64,000 bases of DNA from Streptomyces sp. NBC_00708 (GCA_036226585.1 CP108997.1:5704001-5768000); one strand, 5' to 3'; shown: positions 1 to 9,019, numbered from the stretch's first letter. The notes: generated by a model not told the origin, from the letters alone. Translations and numbers: made by a program.

Positions 1-2
1 CC

Positions 3-1328
3 CCGAACGGCGGCAGCGACCGCTGGGCCGTATCCCAGGCGGCCCCGTACCGCCGTATGCACGTACGCGGGAACCTCAAGCTGGACGACGGCGGCTGGTC
101 CAGCGGCGGCTTCATCTCCGACTCCAAGATCGACGGACAGATCCAGTCGGGCAGCCAGCAGCAGTTCCTCACCAAGAACACACAGATGGGCTCCTGGTCC
201 GGCTCCAACTGGAACATGGTCTTCGTCGGCGACCAGGGCGCCCCCGCCCAGTCCTTCCCGACCTACACCACCGTCGCCTCCGCCCCGGTCAACCGCGAGA
301 AGCCGTTCCTGTACGTGGACGACGCGGGCGCCTGGAAGGTGTTCGTCCCCGCCGTGCAGACCAACGCCTCGGCGACCACCTGGAGCGGCAAGACCCAGGC
401 GGGCTCGTCGCTGCCGCTGGACGACTTCTACATCGCCAAGCCCGGCGCGAGCGCGGCCGACATGAACGCCGCCCTGGCCGCCGGCAAGAACCTGCTGATC
501 ACCCCGGGCGTCTACCACCTCAACCAGACGCTCGACGTCACCCGCCCCGACACGGTCGTCCTCGGCATGGGCCTCGCCACGCTCATCCCGGACAACGGCA
601 TCACCGCACTCACCACCGCCGACGTCGACGGCATCAAGATCGCCGGGGTCCTCGTCGACGCCGGTACGACCAACTCCCAGACGCTGATGCGGATCGGCCC
701 CGACGGCTCGTCCGCGAACCACGCGGCGAACCCCGTCACGCTCAACGACGTGTTCTTCCGCATCGGCGGCGCCACCGTCGGCAAGGCCACCCAGTCGCTG
801 GTCGTCAACACCAGCAACACGATCATCGACCACACCTGGATCTGGCGTGCCGACCACGGCAACGGCGGCACGGTCGGCTGGAACACCAACACCGCCGACA
901 CCGGGCTCGTCGTCAACGGCCAGAACGTCACCGCGTACGGGCTGTTCGTGGAGCACTACCAGAAGACCCAGGTCATCTGGAACGGCAACGGCGGGCGCAC
1001 GTACTTCTTCCAGAACGAGCTGCCGTACGACCCGCCCAACCAGAGCGCCTGGAAGAACGGGAACACCAACGGCTACCCCGCGTACAAGGTCGGCGCGTCC
1101 GTGACCGGCCACGAAGCCTGGGGTCTGGGCAGCTACGCGTACTTCAACGTCAACCCCTCGGTGGTCGAGGACCACTCCTTCGAGGTGCCCCAGACCTCCG
1201 GCGTGAAGTTCCACGACATGGTCACCGTCGTCCTCGGCGGCGCCGGAACGATCAGCCACATCATCAACAGCACTGGGGCGGCGGTCACGCCCAGCAGCAA
1301 CGTCGCGTACCTCACCACCTACCCGTAA
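3..1328 (+). CDS. secreted right-handed beta-helix protein, 5' end outside window
   Basis: The reading frame is open from base 3 without a stop, so only the C-terminal part (about 441 residues) of a larger protein is present. The first in-window ATG at 57 is internal. The sequence is rich in Asn, Gly, Thr and short beta-strand periodicities (for example TPGVYHLNQTLDVTRPDTVV and later VDGIKIAGVLVDAG), typical of a pectate-lyase or GH55-like parallel beta helix. Close Streptomyces relatives are often labelled 'adenylyl cyclase' or 'coagulation factor 5/8 type domain protein'. Nothing here supports cyclase activity. The stop lies 16 bp before the chitinase start, so the two are probably co-transcribed and act on extracellular glycans. 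The exact substrate is unknown. Confidence 0.7.
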   Translation, partial: PNGGSDRWAVSQAAPYRRMHVRGNLKLDDGGWSSGGFISDSKIDGQIQSGSQQQFLTKNTQMGSWSGSNWNMVFVGDQGAPAQSFPTYTTVASAPVNREKPFLYVDDAGAWKVFVPAVQTNASATTWSGKTQAGSSLPLDDFYIAKPGASAADMNAALAAGKNLLITPGVYHLNQTLDVTRPDTVVLGMGLATLIPDNGITALTTADVDGIKIAGVLVDAGTTNSQTLMRIGPDGSSANHAANPVTLNDVFFRIGGATVGKATQSLVVNTSNTIIDHTWIWRADHGNGGTVGWNTNTADTGLVVNGQNVTAYGLFVEHYQKTQVIWNGNGGRTYFFQNELPYDPPNQSAWKNGNTNGYPAYKVGASVTGHEAWGLGSYAYFNVNPSVVEDHSFEVPQTSGVKFHDMVTVVLGGAGTISHIINSTGAAVTPSSNVAYLTTYP

Positions 1329-1344
1329 ACCGGAGGGACCCCCC

Positions 1345-2733
1345 ATGCCCCGATCCCGCAGCAGATGGCTCACCGCCCTGCTCGGCGTGCTGCCCCTGGC
1401 CGCCGCCGGCCTGGTCGCCACGGCCACCCCCGCCTCGGCCGCCGCCAACCCCGGACCCGGCTTCCCCGCCCACTACGCGGCCCCGTACGCGGAGATGTGG
1501 AACAGCCCGTCCAGCCTGATGAACGCGTACAACGCGACCGGCAACAAGTACTACACACTGGCCTTCATCATCAGCCAGGGCACCTGCAACGCCACCATCA
1601 ACGGCGACACCCCGGTCACCGACTCCGGCTGGAACAACGCCATCAACAGCCTGCGCGCGGCCGGCGGCGACGTCATCGCCTCCTTCGGCGGCGCGAGCGG
1701 CAACGAACTGGCCTCCTGCAGTTCGGTGTCCGCGATGCAGGCTCAGTACAAGAAGGTCATCGACCAGCTCAACCTGACCCGCATCGACCTGGACATCGAA
1801 GGCAGCACGCTCGACAACACCGCCGCCAACGACCGCCGCAACCAGGCCCTCGCCAACCTCCAGCAGGAGTACCGCGCGCAGGGCCGCAAGCTCGACATCG
1901 ACTACACGCTCCCGGTCAGCCCGAGCGGCCTGGAGTCCAACGGCATCGCGCTCCTCAAGAACGCCAAGAGCCACAACCTCGACGTCAACCTGGTCAACAT
2001 CATGACCATGGACTACGGCCCCGCCATGGACATGGGCCAGGCCGCGATCAGCGCCGCGAAGGGCCTGCACACCCAGCTCGGCCAGATCTGGACCGAGAAG
2101 TCCTCCGCCCAGCTCTGGGCGATGGAGGGCAACTGCCCGATGATCGGCGTCAACGACACCGCCGCCGAGGTCTTCACCACCCAGGACGCCCAGGAACTGG
2201 AGGCGTTCGCCGCGAGCAACGGCATCCAGGAACTCACCTTCTGGTCCCTCGGCCGCGACAACCAGGGCGAGAGCGGCACCCCGCAGAGCACCTGGCAGTT
2301 CACCAACACGTTCAAGGCCATCACGGGCGGCGGCGGCCCCGTCGATCCGCCGGCCGGCACGACCGCCATCAAGGGCTACGGTGGCAAGTGCGTCGACGTC
2401 GCCGGGGCCAACAGCGCCAACGGCACCAAGGTCGACCTCTACACCTGCAACGGCACCTCCGCCCAGCAGTGGACCCGTAACGGCAACACCTTCCGCGCCC
2501 TCGGCAAGTGCCTCGACGTCGCGGCGGCCGGCACGGCCAACGGTACGAAGGTCCAGCTCTACGACTGCAACGGCTCCGGCGCCCAGTCCTGGACGACCGG
2601 CGCCAACGGCAGCCTGGTCAACGCAGGTTCGGGCAAGTGCCTGGATGTCACGGACTGGAGCACCACGGACGGCAACCAGCTCCAGATCTGGACCTGCGGC
2701 GGCACGGCGAACCAGTCGTGGACGCTGGCATAG
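1345..2733 (+). CDS. secreted GH18 chitinase with C-terminal ricin-type (CBM13) lectin domain
   Basis: 462 residues, preceded by a GGAGG ribosome site at 1332. Residues 1-33 form a Sec signal peptide (Arg-rich start, Leu/Ala core, ASA-type cleavage). The GH18 barrel spans roughly 35-325 and shows the catalytic signature RIDLDIEG, with Asp148, Asp150 and acid Glu152 in the DxDxE arrangement. A Gly/Pro linker (about 328-337) leads to a ricin B-type trefoil with repeated CLDV...G..QxW units that bind sugars. The likely job is extracellular cleavage of chitin or related beta-1,4-GlcNAc polymers. It sits directly downstream of the beta-helix gene with no room for an obvious separate promoter. Confidence 0.92.
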   Translation: MPRSRSRWLTALLGVLPLAAAGLVATATPASAAANPGPGFPAHYAAPYAEMWNSPSSLMNAYNATGNKYYTLAFIISQGTCNATINGDTPVTDSGWNNAINSLRAAGGDVIASFGGASGNELASCSSVSAMQAQYKKVIDQLNLTRIDLDIEGSTLDNTAANDRRNQALANLQQEYRAQGRKLDIDYTLPVSPSGLESNGIALLKNAKSHNLDVNLVNIMTMDYGPAMDMGQAAISAAKGLHTQLGQIWTEKSSAQLWAMEGNCPMIGVNDTAAEVFTTQDAQELEAFAASNGIQELTFWSLGRDNQGESGTPQSTWQFTNTFKAITGGGGPVDPPAGTTAIKGYGGKCVDVAGANSANGTKVDLYTCNGTSAQQWTRNGNTFRALGKCLDVAAAGTANGTKVQLYDCNGSGAQSWTTGANGSLVNAGSGKCLDVTDWSTTDGNQLQIWTCGGTANQSWTLA

Positions 2734-2763
2734 CCCCTGCCGCCCGATCGGGTCCGGTTCCCT

Positions 2764-2787
2764 GTACGGGGGGAGCCGGGCCCGTAC
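2764..2787. terminator. weak hairpin between convergent chitinase and kinase genes
   Basis: GTACGGG at 2764-2770 pairs with CCCGTAC at 2781-2787, between the chitinase stop and the end of the convergent kinase gene. The stem is short and there is no clear U-tract, so this is only a candidate bidirectional terminator. Confidence 0.35.
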
Positions 2788-2797
2788 CGGTTCCGCG

Positions 2798-3790
2798 TCA
2801 GCGGGCGGCCAGCCGGTCGGCGAGGTCGCGGATCTCGCCGTAGGTCTCCGCCAGCCGGTCGGCCAGGCCGAGCCGGTGCAACTCGTGCAGCAGCGCGGTG
2901 GCGTGCCTCGCCTCGTAGACGAGCGCGCGCCACCGGGCGCTCTCGGTCCGGCCCACCCGGCCGTACGTCCCCCAGAAGGCATCGCGTTCGCCGCCCGGCT
3001 TGCGCAGCGCCAGATAGACCGGCCAGTCCGCCTCGGGGTCGCCCCACCAGAGCCTGTCGCAGTCGAAGACACCCGTGATCAACGGCTCCGGCGTGCCTTC
3101 GGCCAGCATGGTGTTCCCCACCCAGAGGTCCCCGTGCAGCAGGCGCGGCTCGGTGACCTCGTCGAGCACGGCGCGGTCGCGCTCGGCCAGCCGGACCAGC
3201 CTCGTGACGTCACCGGCATCGAGCCCGGCGTCGGTGAGGTCCGCGCACGCGTCGTCGAACCAGGCGAACAGCGCGTCGCTCCAGGACTCGTGCACGGGGC
3301 CGGCGACCCTGCCGAACCCCGGTCCGCGCACGCCGTGCACGGTGCGCGTGATGTCACCCAGCTGACGGAAGTACGCGCCGCGCGCGGGTTCCGGATACGC
3401 GGCGAGCGCCTTCGAGGCGGGCACACCGGCCAGGAACGTCTGGAACATGTAGTCGCGGCCGATCACCTGATGGGTGAAATCGATCGCGAGGGTACGCGGC
3501 AGCAGCCCCGCCACCGGCGCCAGGTACGGCACACCGGCGTGCTCGTTGCGCATCATCTCCGGGTCGGCCCTGGCCTGACGGTCCGGCTCCGGCGCGACGC
3601 GCAGCACGACGGGCCGGTCACCGCCCAGGTCGACCCTGTACGTGTTGTTGTAGTACCCACCCGCGAGTTCGACGGCCGCAAGCACGGCAGCGCCCTCGCC
3701 GAAGGCCGCCCGCACGACCGCCTCGATCTCGGCCGCGCTCAGGGGCTGCTGGAATGCTCCGGGATCCCGGTCGATCGGTGCGTAGTCCAT
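2798..3790 (-). CDS. APH/fructosamine-kinase-type phosphotransferase
   Basis: 330 residues. The fold signature is the APH family: N-terminal lobe with GGYYNNTYRVDL, catalytic loop HGDLWVGNTM (Asp as base, Asn for Mg2+) and the DFG-equivalent motif VFDCDRLWWGDPEADW. APH-family proteins transfer phosphate from ATP to small hydroxyl or amine substrates. This subgroup overlaps fructosamine kinases and choline or homoserine kinases, and the sequence does not fix the substrate. Single gene, convergent with the chitinase. An antibiotic-resistance role is possible but not shown. Confidence 0.82.
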   Translation of the reverse strand: MDYAPIDRDPGAFQQPLSAAEIEAVVRAAFGEGAAVLAAVELAGGYYNNTYRVDLGGDRPVVLRVAPEPDRQARADPEMMRNEHAGVPYLAPVAGLLPRTLAIDFTHQVIGRDYMFQTFLAGVPASKALAAYPEPARGAYFRQLGDITRTVHGVRGPGFGRVAGPVHESWSDALFAWFDDACADLTDAGLDAGDVTRLVRLAERDRAVLDEVTEPRLLHGDLWVGNTMLAEGTPEPLITGVFDCDRLWWGDPEADWPVYLALRKPGGERDAFWGTYGRVGRTESARWRALVYEARHATALLHELHRLGLADRLAETYGEIRDLADRLAAR

Positions 3791-3851
3791 GGCCCGTCGA
3801 CCCTATCCGCTCGCCGGAGCGGACCGGCCGTGCGTACAAAGCGGGCTTGTA

Positions 3852-4040
3852 CTACTCCGCCGTGGCGAGCCCGAGGAGCCCGGTCCAGGCGTGGCGGGAT
3901 ACGTGGAGGGCGGGCCCGGCTGCGACCTTGGAGTCGCGGATGTGTACGGCTGCGGGGGAGGCGGCGACCTCGATGCACTGGCCGCCTTCGGTGTTGCTGT
4001 AGCTGCTCTTGACCCAGATGAGGTGCTCAGTCGTGTCCAC
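3852..4040 (-). CDS. DUF397 small protein, copy 1
   Basis: 62 residues from a GTG at 4040. A GGGAG ribosome site lies just upstream, and the DUF397 domain starts within ten residues (WVKSSYSNTEGGQCIEVA ... VHIRDSK ... W..LL). DUF397 proteins in actinomycetes normally pair with an XRE-family regulator and act in signalling or development, partly as modulators of that regulator. This copy is 130 bp downstream of copy 2 and has no XRE gene of its own. A longer upstream extension of the frame is not domain-like and was rejected. Confidence 0.85.
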   Translation of the reverse strand: MDTTEHLIWVKSSYSNTEGGQCIEVAASPAAVHIRDSKVAAGPALHVSRHAWTGLLGLATAE

Positions 4041-4170
4041 GGCTCTCCCAACAACGTTTTGATGTAGGTGAGTTGCCCGTAGATGGTCCCACACCGGGTC
4101 CGCGCAGGCGAGAGCCCCGCCGGTCTGTTGCGGTCCGGCGGGGCTCGGGTGCGTACAAACGCTGCGTGTA

Positions 4171-4359
4171 CTACTCCGCCGTGGCGAGCCCGACGAGCCC
4201 GGCCCAGGCGTCGCGCGACAGGTGGAGGACGGGCCCGGCCGCGACCTTGGAGTCACGGACGTGCACGGCTTCCGCGCCGGCCGCGATCTCGATGCAATCG
4301 CCGCCTTCGGCTCCGCTGTAGCTGCTCTTGAACCAGGCGAGGGGCTCAGCGTTGTTCAT
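4171..4359 (-). CDS. DUF397 small protein, copy 2, coupled to XRE regulator
   Basis: 62 residues (MNNAEPLAWFKSSYSGAEGG...). The ATG at 4359 overlaps the TGA of the upstream XRE gene in an ATGA arrangement, so translation is probably coupled. Its sequence is very close to copy 1, with the same length and the same SKVAAGP and GLATAE end, so the two are likely a tandem duplication. By family, it should act together with the XRE protein encoded directly upstream. Confidence 0.9.
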   Translation of the reverse strand: MNNAEPLAWFKSSYSGAEGGDCIEIAAGAEAVHVRDSKVAAGPVLHLSRDAWAGLVGLATAE

Positions 4360-5210
4360 AGCTCTCCCAGCAACTTCTCGATGAACGCCAGTGACTCTCG
4401 CGGGGTGAGAGCCTGCGAACGGATGATCCCATAGCGCGCTGCGGCGAGCGCAGCCTGCTTCGGGTCCGTCTCCAGCGAACTCGTTCCCTGTGCCTCGACG
4501 TACAGGAACTTCTTGCCGTCCTCGCGAGTAACGACGGTGAACGGCCCGTCCACACCCGAGTTCTCCACCGAGTCGAGCGGCATGACCTGAAGCTCCACGT
4601 TCCGCCGCTGGCCGATCAGGAGAAGGTGCTCCAACTGGCCCCGCAGTACCTCGGTGCCGCCGAACTTCCGCCGCAGTACCGATTCGCACATGACGAAGCT
4701 GAGGAGCGGCGCGGGGCGGCGATCGAAGATCTCCTGGCGGGCCAGCCGGGCCGTCACCCGCTGCTCGATGATCTCCGAGTCGAGAACAGGACGCCGGAGA
4801 GCAAGAACCGCCCGCATGTACTCCTCTGTCTGGAGGAGGCCCTTCACAACCAGCGTGTCGTACGACAGCAGCTCGATCGCCTGCTTCTCCAACTGCGCCA
4901 TGCCCTGGAAGAACACCGGGTACTGCGCCTTCTCCACCGGTTCCTTCCACACCACCAGCAGGTTGTCCGCGCCAAGCTCCTTGTCCGCCTGGTCGATCGC
5001 CCTCGGCGGCGGAATCCTCCGGCCCTGCTCGAAGGAGGCGATGGTCGAAGCCGAGTACCCCAGCCGTCGGCCCAGTTCCTCGCGCTGCAAGCCCGCCCGC
5101 ACGCGTAACGTCTTCAACGTCTGACCGAAGGCGACGACCACGTCCTGCCCCGCCTTGTCCGCCGCCTGGACGCCGTCCATCTCCCCGGGGTCCACCCGCT
5201 CAACCGTCAT
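4356..5210 (-). CDS. XRE-family regulator with DUF5753-type C-terminal domain
   Basis: 284 residues from the ATG at 5210, which follows a GCAGGG ribosome site; an in-frame extension to 5297 looks non-coding. Residues about 30-95 form the helix-turn-helix (LKTLRVRAGLQREELGRRLGYSASTIASFEQGRR). The remainder (LQTEEYMRAVL ... RQEIFDRRPAP ... FVMCESVLRR ... EFMPL-type strand) is the DUF5753 domain usual in Streptomyces XRE/DUF397 pairs. It is coupled to the DUF397 gene. It probably controls a small developmental or stress circuit together with the HATPase protein encoded divergently at 5334. Confidence 0.9.
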   Translation of the reverse strand: MTVERVDPGEMDGVQAADKAGQDVVVAFGQTLKTLRVRAGLQREELGRRLGYSASTIASFEQGRRIPPPRAIDQADKELGADNLLVVWKEPVEKAQYPVFFQGMAQLEKQAIELLSYDTLVVKGLLQTEEYMRAVLALRRPVLDSEIIEQRVTARLARQEIFDRRPAPLLSFVMCESVLRRKFGGTEVLRGQLEHLLLIGQRRNVELQVMPLDSVENSGVDGPFTVVTREDGKKFLYVEAQGTSSLETDPKQAALAAARYGIIRSQALTPRESLAFIEKLLGEL

Positions 5211-5333
5211 CGCACCCTGCCTCGCTCGATCGCGCCGTGTTCCACGTACTGGTGCCGACAGCGCGCGTACAAGGAGATCGCGTCGGCGCGTCACCACTGG
5301 TCACGCTACGCCACTGCGAGGACGCTCGTAGTC

Positions 5334-5846
5334 ATGATGAGCAACATCGACAGCCCCCGCCGCACCACGCAACCCACCCACCACTTCCCCCACTTGGGCA
5401 CCCCGAGTTTCGCCATGCGGTTCACCTCGACGCCCCGGGGCGCGAGGCTCGCCCGCCGCCTGTCGGCGGTCCGGCTGGACGCCTGGGGCCTTCCGTACGG
5501 GACGGACACGCACGAGGCGGTCGTCCTGATCACGGCGGAACTGACGGCGAACGCGGTGCGCCACGGCCACGTAGCGGGCCGGGACTTCCACCTGCTGCTG
5601 CGCGTCGTGGAGCGGCCCGGTCCGACCGCGCGCATCGAGGTGACCGACACCCGGGGCGAACGGGTCCCGCCCCGCCCCGGCAAGCTCCCGGCGGCCGGCC
5701 TCGCGGACGACGGCCGAGGCCTGCTGCTGGTCGAGGGCCTGGCCACGCGCTGGGGCTGGTACCCCAGGACGCAGGCGCCGGGCAAGACGGTGTGGGCGGA
5801 GTACGAGATCCCCGGGGCGCGGGCCGGGGCGACGAGCGGCATCTGA
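5334..5846 (+). CDS. HATPase_c ATP-binding protein (anti-sigma/RsbW-like)
   Basis: 170 residues; ATG codons at 5334 and 5337 are both possible. The GHKL ATPase motifs are present in order: N box ELTANAVRHG, G1 box EVTDTRG and G2 box GRGLLLVEGLA. There is no dimerisation or sensor domain, as in the many RsbW/SpoIIAB-like Streptomyces proteins that phosphorylate anti-anti-sigma factors or sequester sigma factors. It is divergent from the XRE/DUF397 pair, a common arrangement in this genus. The partner sigma factor is not in the window. Confidence 0.85.
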   Translation: MMSNIDSPRRTTQPTHHFPHLGTPSFAMRFTSTPRGARLARRLSAVRLDAWGLPYGTDTHEAVVLITAELTANAVRHGHVAGRDFHLLLRVVERPGPTARIEVTDTRGERVPPRPGKLPAAGLADDGRGLLLVEGLATRWGWYPRTQAPGKTVWAEYEIPGARAGATSGI

Positions 5847-5880
5847 CGGCTGGCGGCCGACTTGGCGCTATGTTCGCTGG

Positions 5881-6414
5881 ATGCAGCAGCCTTCGCAGGA
5901 CGAGCCCGCGCCCCTCGACGGACCGGCCGTGGATGTCGCCGATGCCCGCGAACTCCTCCTCGGCTATCTGGATTGGTACCGCAAGGCCCTGATGCGAAAG
6001 CTCGCCGGGCTCCCCGACGATGTGCTCCGCACGCCTGTCGAACCCCTGGGCTGGTCGCCTCTGGGCCTGGTCCAGCACCTCGGCTGGGTCGAACGCCGCT
6101 GGTTGCGATGGGGGTTCGGCGCGGTGGACGTCGTGGCCTATCCGCCGGGCGGAGACACCGAGGAGTGGACGGTTGCCGCCCACACCCCCACCGCGCAGGT
6201 CATCGCCGACTACGAGGCGGAAGTGGCAGCCGCCAACGTGTTCGTAGCGGCAGCCGACTTGAGCGACAAGGCGCGTCTCGGTGGCCGCTTCAAGACACCC
6301 GACCAGGCGCCCGCGCTCAGCCGGATCCTCTTCCATCTCCTCCAGGAGTACGCCCGCCACGTCGGTCACCTCGACATCGCACGCGAACTCATCGACGGCG
6401 AGACCGGCGAGTGA
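5881..6414 (+). CDS. DinB-superfamily protein (DUF664)
   Basis: 177 residues. A four-helix-bundle DinB/DUF664 protein, with the conserved start of helix one (LLGYLDWYRKALMRKLAGLPDDVL), the metal-ligand region VQHLGWVERRW and the final ligand histidines in EYARHVGHLDIARE. Family members bind a divalent metal, and several in actinobacteria are mycothiol-dependent transferases. The specific reaction is not known. It lies 34 bp downstream of the HATPase gene, on the same strand. Confidence 0.85.
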   Translation: MQQPSQDEPAPLDGPAVDVADARELLLGYLDWYRKALMRKLAGLPDDVLRTPVEPLGWSPLGLVQHLGWVERRWLRWGFGAVDVVAYPPGGDTEEWTVAAHTPTAQVIADYEAEVAAANVFVAAADLSDKARLGGRFKTPDQAPALSRILFHLLQEYARHVGHLDIARELIDGETGE

Positions 6415-6453
6415 GGCCCCGGGCTGTCAGCGGTCGGGGCTAGCGTGCGGTGC

Positions 6454-7119
6454 ATGGGAGCGAAGACAGCGATTCTGGCGTACGCGGACGGGGATGTGGC
6501 CCCGGTACTGAAGGCGGCCGGTGAGCCGCAGGCAGCGGGAACGGCGGAGCTGGTCGCCCGGGTGTTCCCGGGCCGGGGGACGGAGCCGACGCAGGGCGAT
6601 GTCCTGGCCGAATCGACGTATCCGCCGGAGGGCATCACGTACGCGGCAAGCTTCCCCGGCGTGGACCTGGTCTGCGACCGGCGGCTGATGTTCGACCGCC
6701 CGTCGGAACTCCCGGCGCACCTCTTGGAGGCCGCCGCGGGCCGACGCGTGATCCTGCACGCGATGCACAGCGTCTCGGACTGGCTGGCGTTCGCGGTCTG
6801 GGAGGAGGGCCGCCTCCGCCGCTCCCTGAGCCTGTCGCCGGACGGCGGCGTCGTGGAGAACGTCGGCGGCCCGTTCCCCTTCGAGGCGCCGTACTGGGCG
6901 GGCGACCGGCCCGTGGAGTTCGACCCGGAAGGGGACGAGGAGCCGTACCCCTTGCCGTTCCACCCCCTGGAACTGGGCAACGAAGCGCTCCGGGCCCTCT
7001 TCGGCTTCGTCCTGGAGGGCCGCCCCTCGCCCGAGGACGTCGACCCGGACGAAATCCCCCTGCTGGGCTTCGCCCTCACGAACGATGGTGCGGTTCGCCG
7101 CCCGAGATCAGGCCGCTGA
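6454..7119 (+). CDS. DUF6928-type protein of unknown function
   Basis: About 221 residues starting MGAKTAILAYADGDV; a GTG at 6445 could add three residues. The start matches the conserved opening of a Streptomyces family (DUF6928) whose members often occur singly. No transmembrane segment, signal peptide or catalytic motif is visible. The C-terminal coding end overlaps the convergent methyltransferase gene by 12 bp. Confidence 0.7.
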   Translation: MGAKTAILAYADGDVAPVLKAAGEPQAAGTAELVARVFPGRGTEPTQGDVLAESTYPPEGITYAASFPGVDLVCDRRLMFDRPSELPAHLLEAAAGRRVILHAMHSVSDWLAFAVWEEGRLRRSLSLSPDGGVVENVGGPFPFEAPYWAGDRPVEFDPEGDEEPYPLPFHPLELGNEALRALFGFVLEGRPSPEDVDPDEIPLLGFALTNDGAVRRPRSGR

Positions 7120-7881
7120 GCTGCCCCTCCAGAGGCCGGCCCCGGCGGCGTACACGATCGGGTCCATGGTGGACAGCTCCGCCCGCACGCGGGCTTCGAA
7201 CTCGGTACGGGCATCGGCCGGCAGGGCGTCGAAGTAGGCGCGGGAGCCGTGCGAGAGCCCCCAGGCCCAGAAGGTGCCGGCGTCCGGGACGGGAAGGCGC
7301 TGCTCGATGGCGGCCTCACTGATGCCGGTGAACCCTGCGTCCGAGAGAAGCCCCTCCGCGTCCAGGGGACGGCTGAGCCGCCCTTGACCTTCGGGAATCA
7401 GGGGCTGGAACTCCCGGAAGAGGGCCCCGTAGAACTCCCACTCCGGCGCGTTCTCGACGTCGCGGGGGACGGAGAAGGAGAACACCCCGCCGGGGGCGAG
7501 GACACGCCGGATCTCGCGGGCCGCCACGGCCGGATCATCCAGCAGATGGACGACGAACCCCGCACAGACCAGGTCGAAGGAACCGTCGGGAAAGCCCAGT
7601 TGGTGAACGTCCATCACCCGCGCCTCATGCACCTGCGGGTACTGGGCCGCCAGCCGCTCGACCATCCCAGGTGCGCAGTCCACCGCCGTCACCCGACAGC
7701 CGCGGGCAAGCGCGGCAGCGGTCAGGGCACCGCGCCCGGCCCCCAGGTCGAGCACCCGGGTCCCGGGCCCGGGAGCGAGCCACGCCATGTGCTGTCGGGC
7801 GAACCCGGCGAAGAACGGCAGCACCTCGTCGTACACAGAGGCCAGTCGGTCGAAGAGGGCGGTGGCTCGCGTCGCGGTCAT
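7108..7881 (-). CDS. class I SAM-dependent methyltransferase
   Basis: 257 residues with the Rossmann methyltransferase motifs: motif I VLDLGAGRGAL, the acidic end of strand 2 (VTAVDCAPGMVERL), motif II/III DGSFDLVCAGFVVHLL and post-motif RVLAPGGVFSFSV. This is the methyltransf_11/25 group (UbiE/CouO-like). The substrate cannot be told from the sequence. It overlaps the DUF6928 gene tail to tail, so one of the two may be expressed under different conditions. Confidence 0.88.
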   Translation of the reverse strand: MTATRATALFDRLASVYDEVLPFFAGFARQHMAWLAPGPGTRVLDLGAGRGALTAAALARGCRVTAVDCAPGMVERLAAQYPQVHEARVMDVHQLGFPDGSFDLVCAGFVVHLLDDPAVAAREIRRVLAPGGVFSFSVPRDVENAPEWEFYGALFREFQPLIPEGQGRLSRPLDAEGLLSDAGFTGISEAAIEQRLPVPDAGTFWAWGLSHGSRAYFDALPADARTEFEARVRAELSTMDPIVYAAGAGLWRGSSAA

Positions 7882-8188
7882 GGCCGGCCATGCTGGCAGA
7901 GCAGTCAGGGGACCCGCACACCCTTTTCCGCCCCTGGCGCCCCCGGCTCATTCCCGGATCGGGAACCAGCGGAGGCCATCAACTCAGCTCCAGGGCGGGA
8001 TGCCAAGCGGCTGACGAAGACCGCCAGGCGTATCGCACAGTCGGTCGGCAACTCGTTCAGGCGGGAAGAGGCCCTGACGAACGTGGAAGCGGCCCAGATT
8101 GCCACAGGATAGCCGCCGGGCCCCCTGACGCGCCCGCGGTCGGGGCGAAGCTGCCCGTCGCGTTCCGCTTCGGGCACGGCCTCGTCGC
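7882..8188. other. intergenic region with possible remnant coding tail
   Basis: About 300 bp between the methyltransferase start and the end of the GH114 gene. On the plus strand a stretch ending at the TAG at 8110-8112 reads as plausible protein (KRLTKTARRIAQSVGNSF... ending QIATG) with G/C-rich third positions. It has no convincing start codon or ribosome site, and I do not recognise it. It may be a gene remnant or a chance frame. Confidence 0.3.
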
Positions 8189-9019
8189 TCAGCAGGCCTT
8201 GCGCCAGGTCCCCAGCTCCCATTTCTTGCGCATGGAGGAGAGGCCCAGCTTGCGGGACGCGGGGCAGAAGCGGTCGGTCGGCTCGGTGTACTCCACGTGA
8301 AAGACGGCCTTGCCCGCCTCGATGAACGGGGTGAGCTTCGTGCACTCGCCGTACTGCGCGCACTGCTCGTTGACCGCGAAGTCGAAGGTGCCCACCAGCT
8401 GCGGGATCTGTGCCAGATCGTTCTTCAGGCCCACCGCCAGGCCTCGTTCGTGGGCGATGCCGGCGATCATGCGGTTGTACCGCAACTGGTCCCGCGCGGT
8501 GAGCGGGAAGCCCGTGTCCTCTGTGTACGCCTCCACGAGATCGGGCTCCACCGCGTCGAACCCCTTCTTCAGGCACATGTCGAAGCGCCGTTCCATGATC
8601 GGCCGAAGCAGGGAGATCTGCCGGATGTCGAGCCAGCGTTCGCCCTGCCAGCCGTTCCGCCCGCCCCGTACCGAGTGGGGGAAGGCGTCCTTGTCCGGCC
8701 GGTAGTCCTCCCAGGCGCCCACGTTGATGTAGCAGATCACCTTGCGGCCGGCGCGGTGGAGCCGGGCGACGTCCTCGGCGTCGTTCTCGAAGCCGTCGAT
8801 GTCGTAGACCGGCACGTCGGCCGCCGTGGCGTCGACCTTCCCGTCGAGCTGCCACTGCCAGGCCAGCCCCGGACGAGGCTGCCACCGGCCCCCGCCCGGT
8901 CCGCCCGCCGCCGTGTCCGGGCTGCCGCCCGTAGCGGAACAGCCGGACAGCAGGGTGCTGGGAACCGCGACCGTCAGCACGGCCAGTAAGGTGCCCCACA
9001 TCCGGGCTCCGGGCCTCAC
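8189..9019 (-). CDS. GH114-family (endo-alpha-1,4-polygalactosaminidase-like) lipoprotein
   Basis: 276 residues from the GTG at 9019, which overlaps the stop of the upstream gene as GTGA; a secondary ATG lies six codons in. The N-terminus is a lipoprotein signal ending in the lipobox LLSGC (Cys27). The GH114 barrel follows, with strand-end motifs VPVYDIDGFEND, VICYINVGAWEDYRPD, KGFDAVEPDLVEAY and VGLKNDL; the Asp/Glu pairs are the expected catalytic site. Family members (fungal Ega3, bacterial polygalactosaminidases) cut alpha-1,4-galactosamine chains. It is the last gene of the exopolysaccharide operon and probably trims or releases the polymer at the cell surface. Confidence 0.88.
   Translation of the reverse strand: MRPGARMWGTLLAVLTVAVPSTLLSGCSATGGSPDTAAGGPGGGRWQPRPGLAWQWQLDGKVDATAADVPVYDIDGFENDAEDVARLHRAGRKVICYINVGAWEDYRPDKDAFPHSVRGGRNGWQGERWLDIRQISLLRPIMERRFDMCLKKGFDAVEPDLVEAYTEDTGFPLTARDQLRYNRMIAGIAHERGLAVGLKNDLAQIPQLVGTFDFAVNEQCAQYGECTKLTPFIEAGKAVFHVEYTEPTDRFCPASRKLGLSSMRKKWELGTWRKAC

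Noticed and set aside
3..1328. Adenylyl cyclase function for the first gene
   Set aside because: Homologues carry that label, but no cyclase motif is visible; the sequence is beta-helix-like.
2381..4012. Long plus-strand frame running from the chitinase into the kinase and DUF397 genes
   Set aside because: Crosses real genes on both strands and shows no homologous domain.
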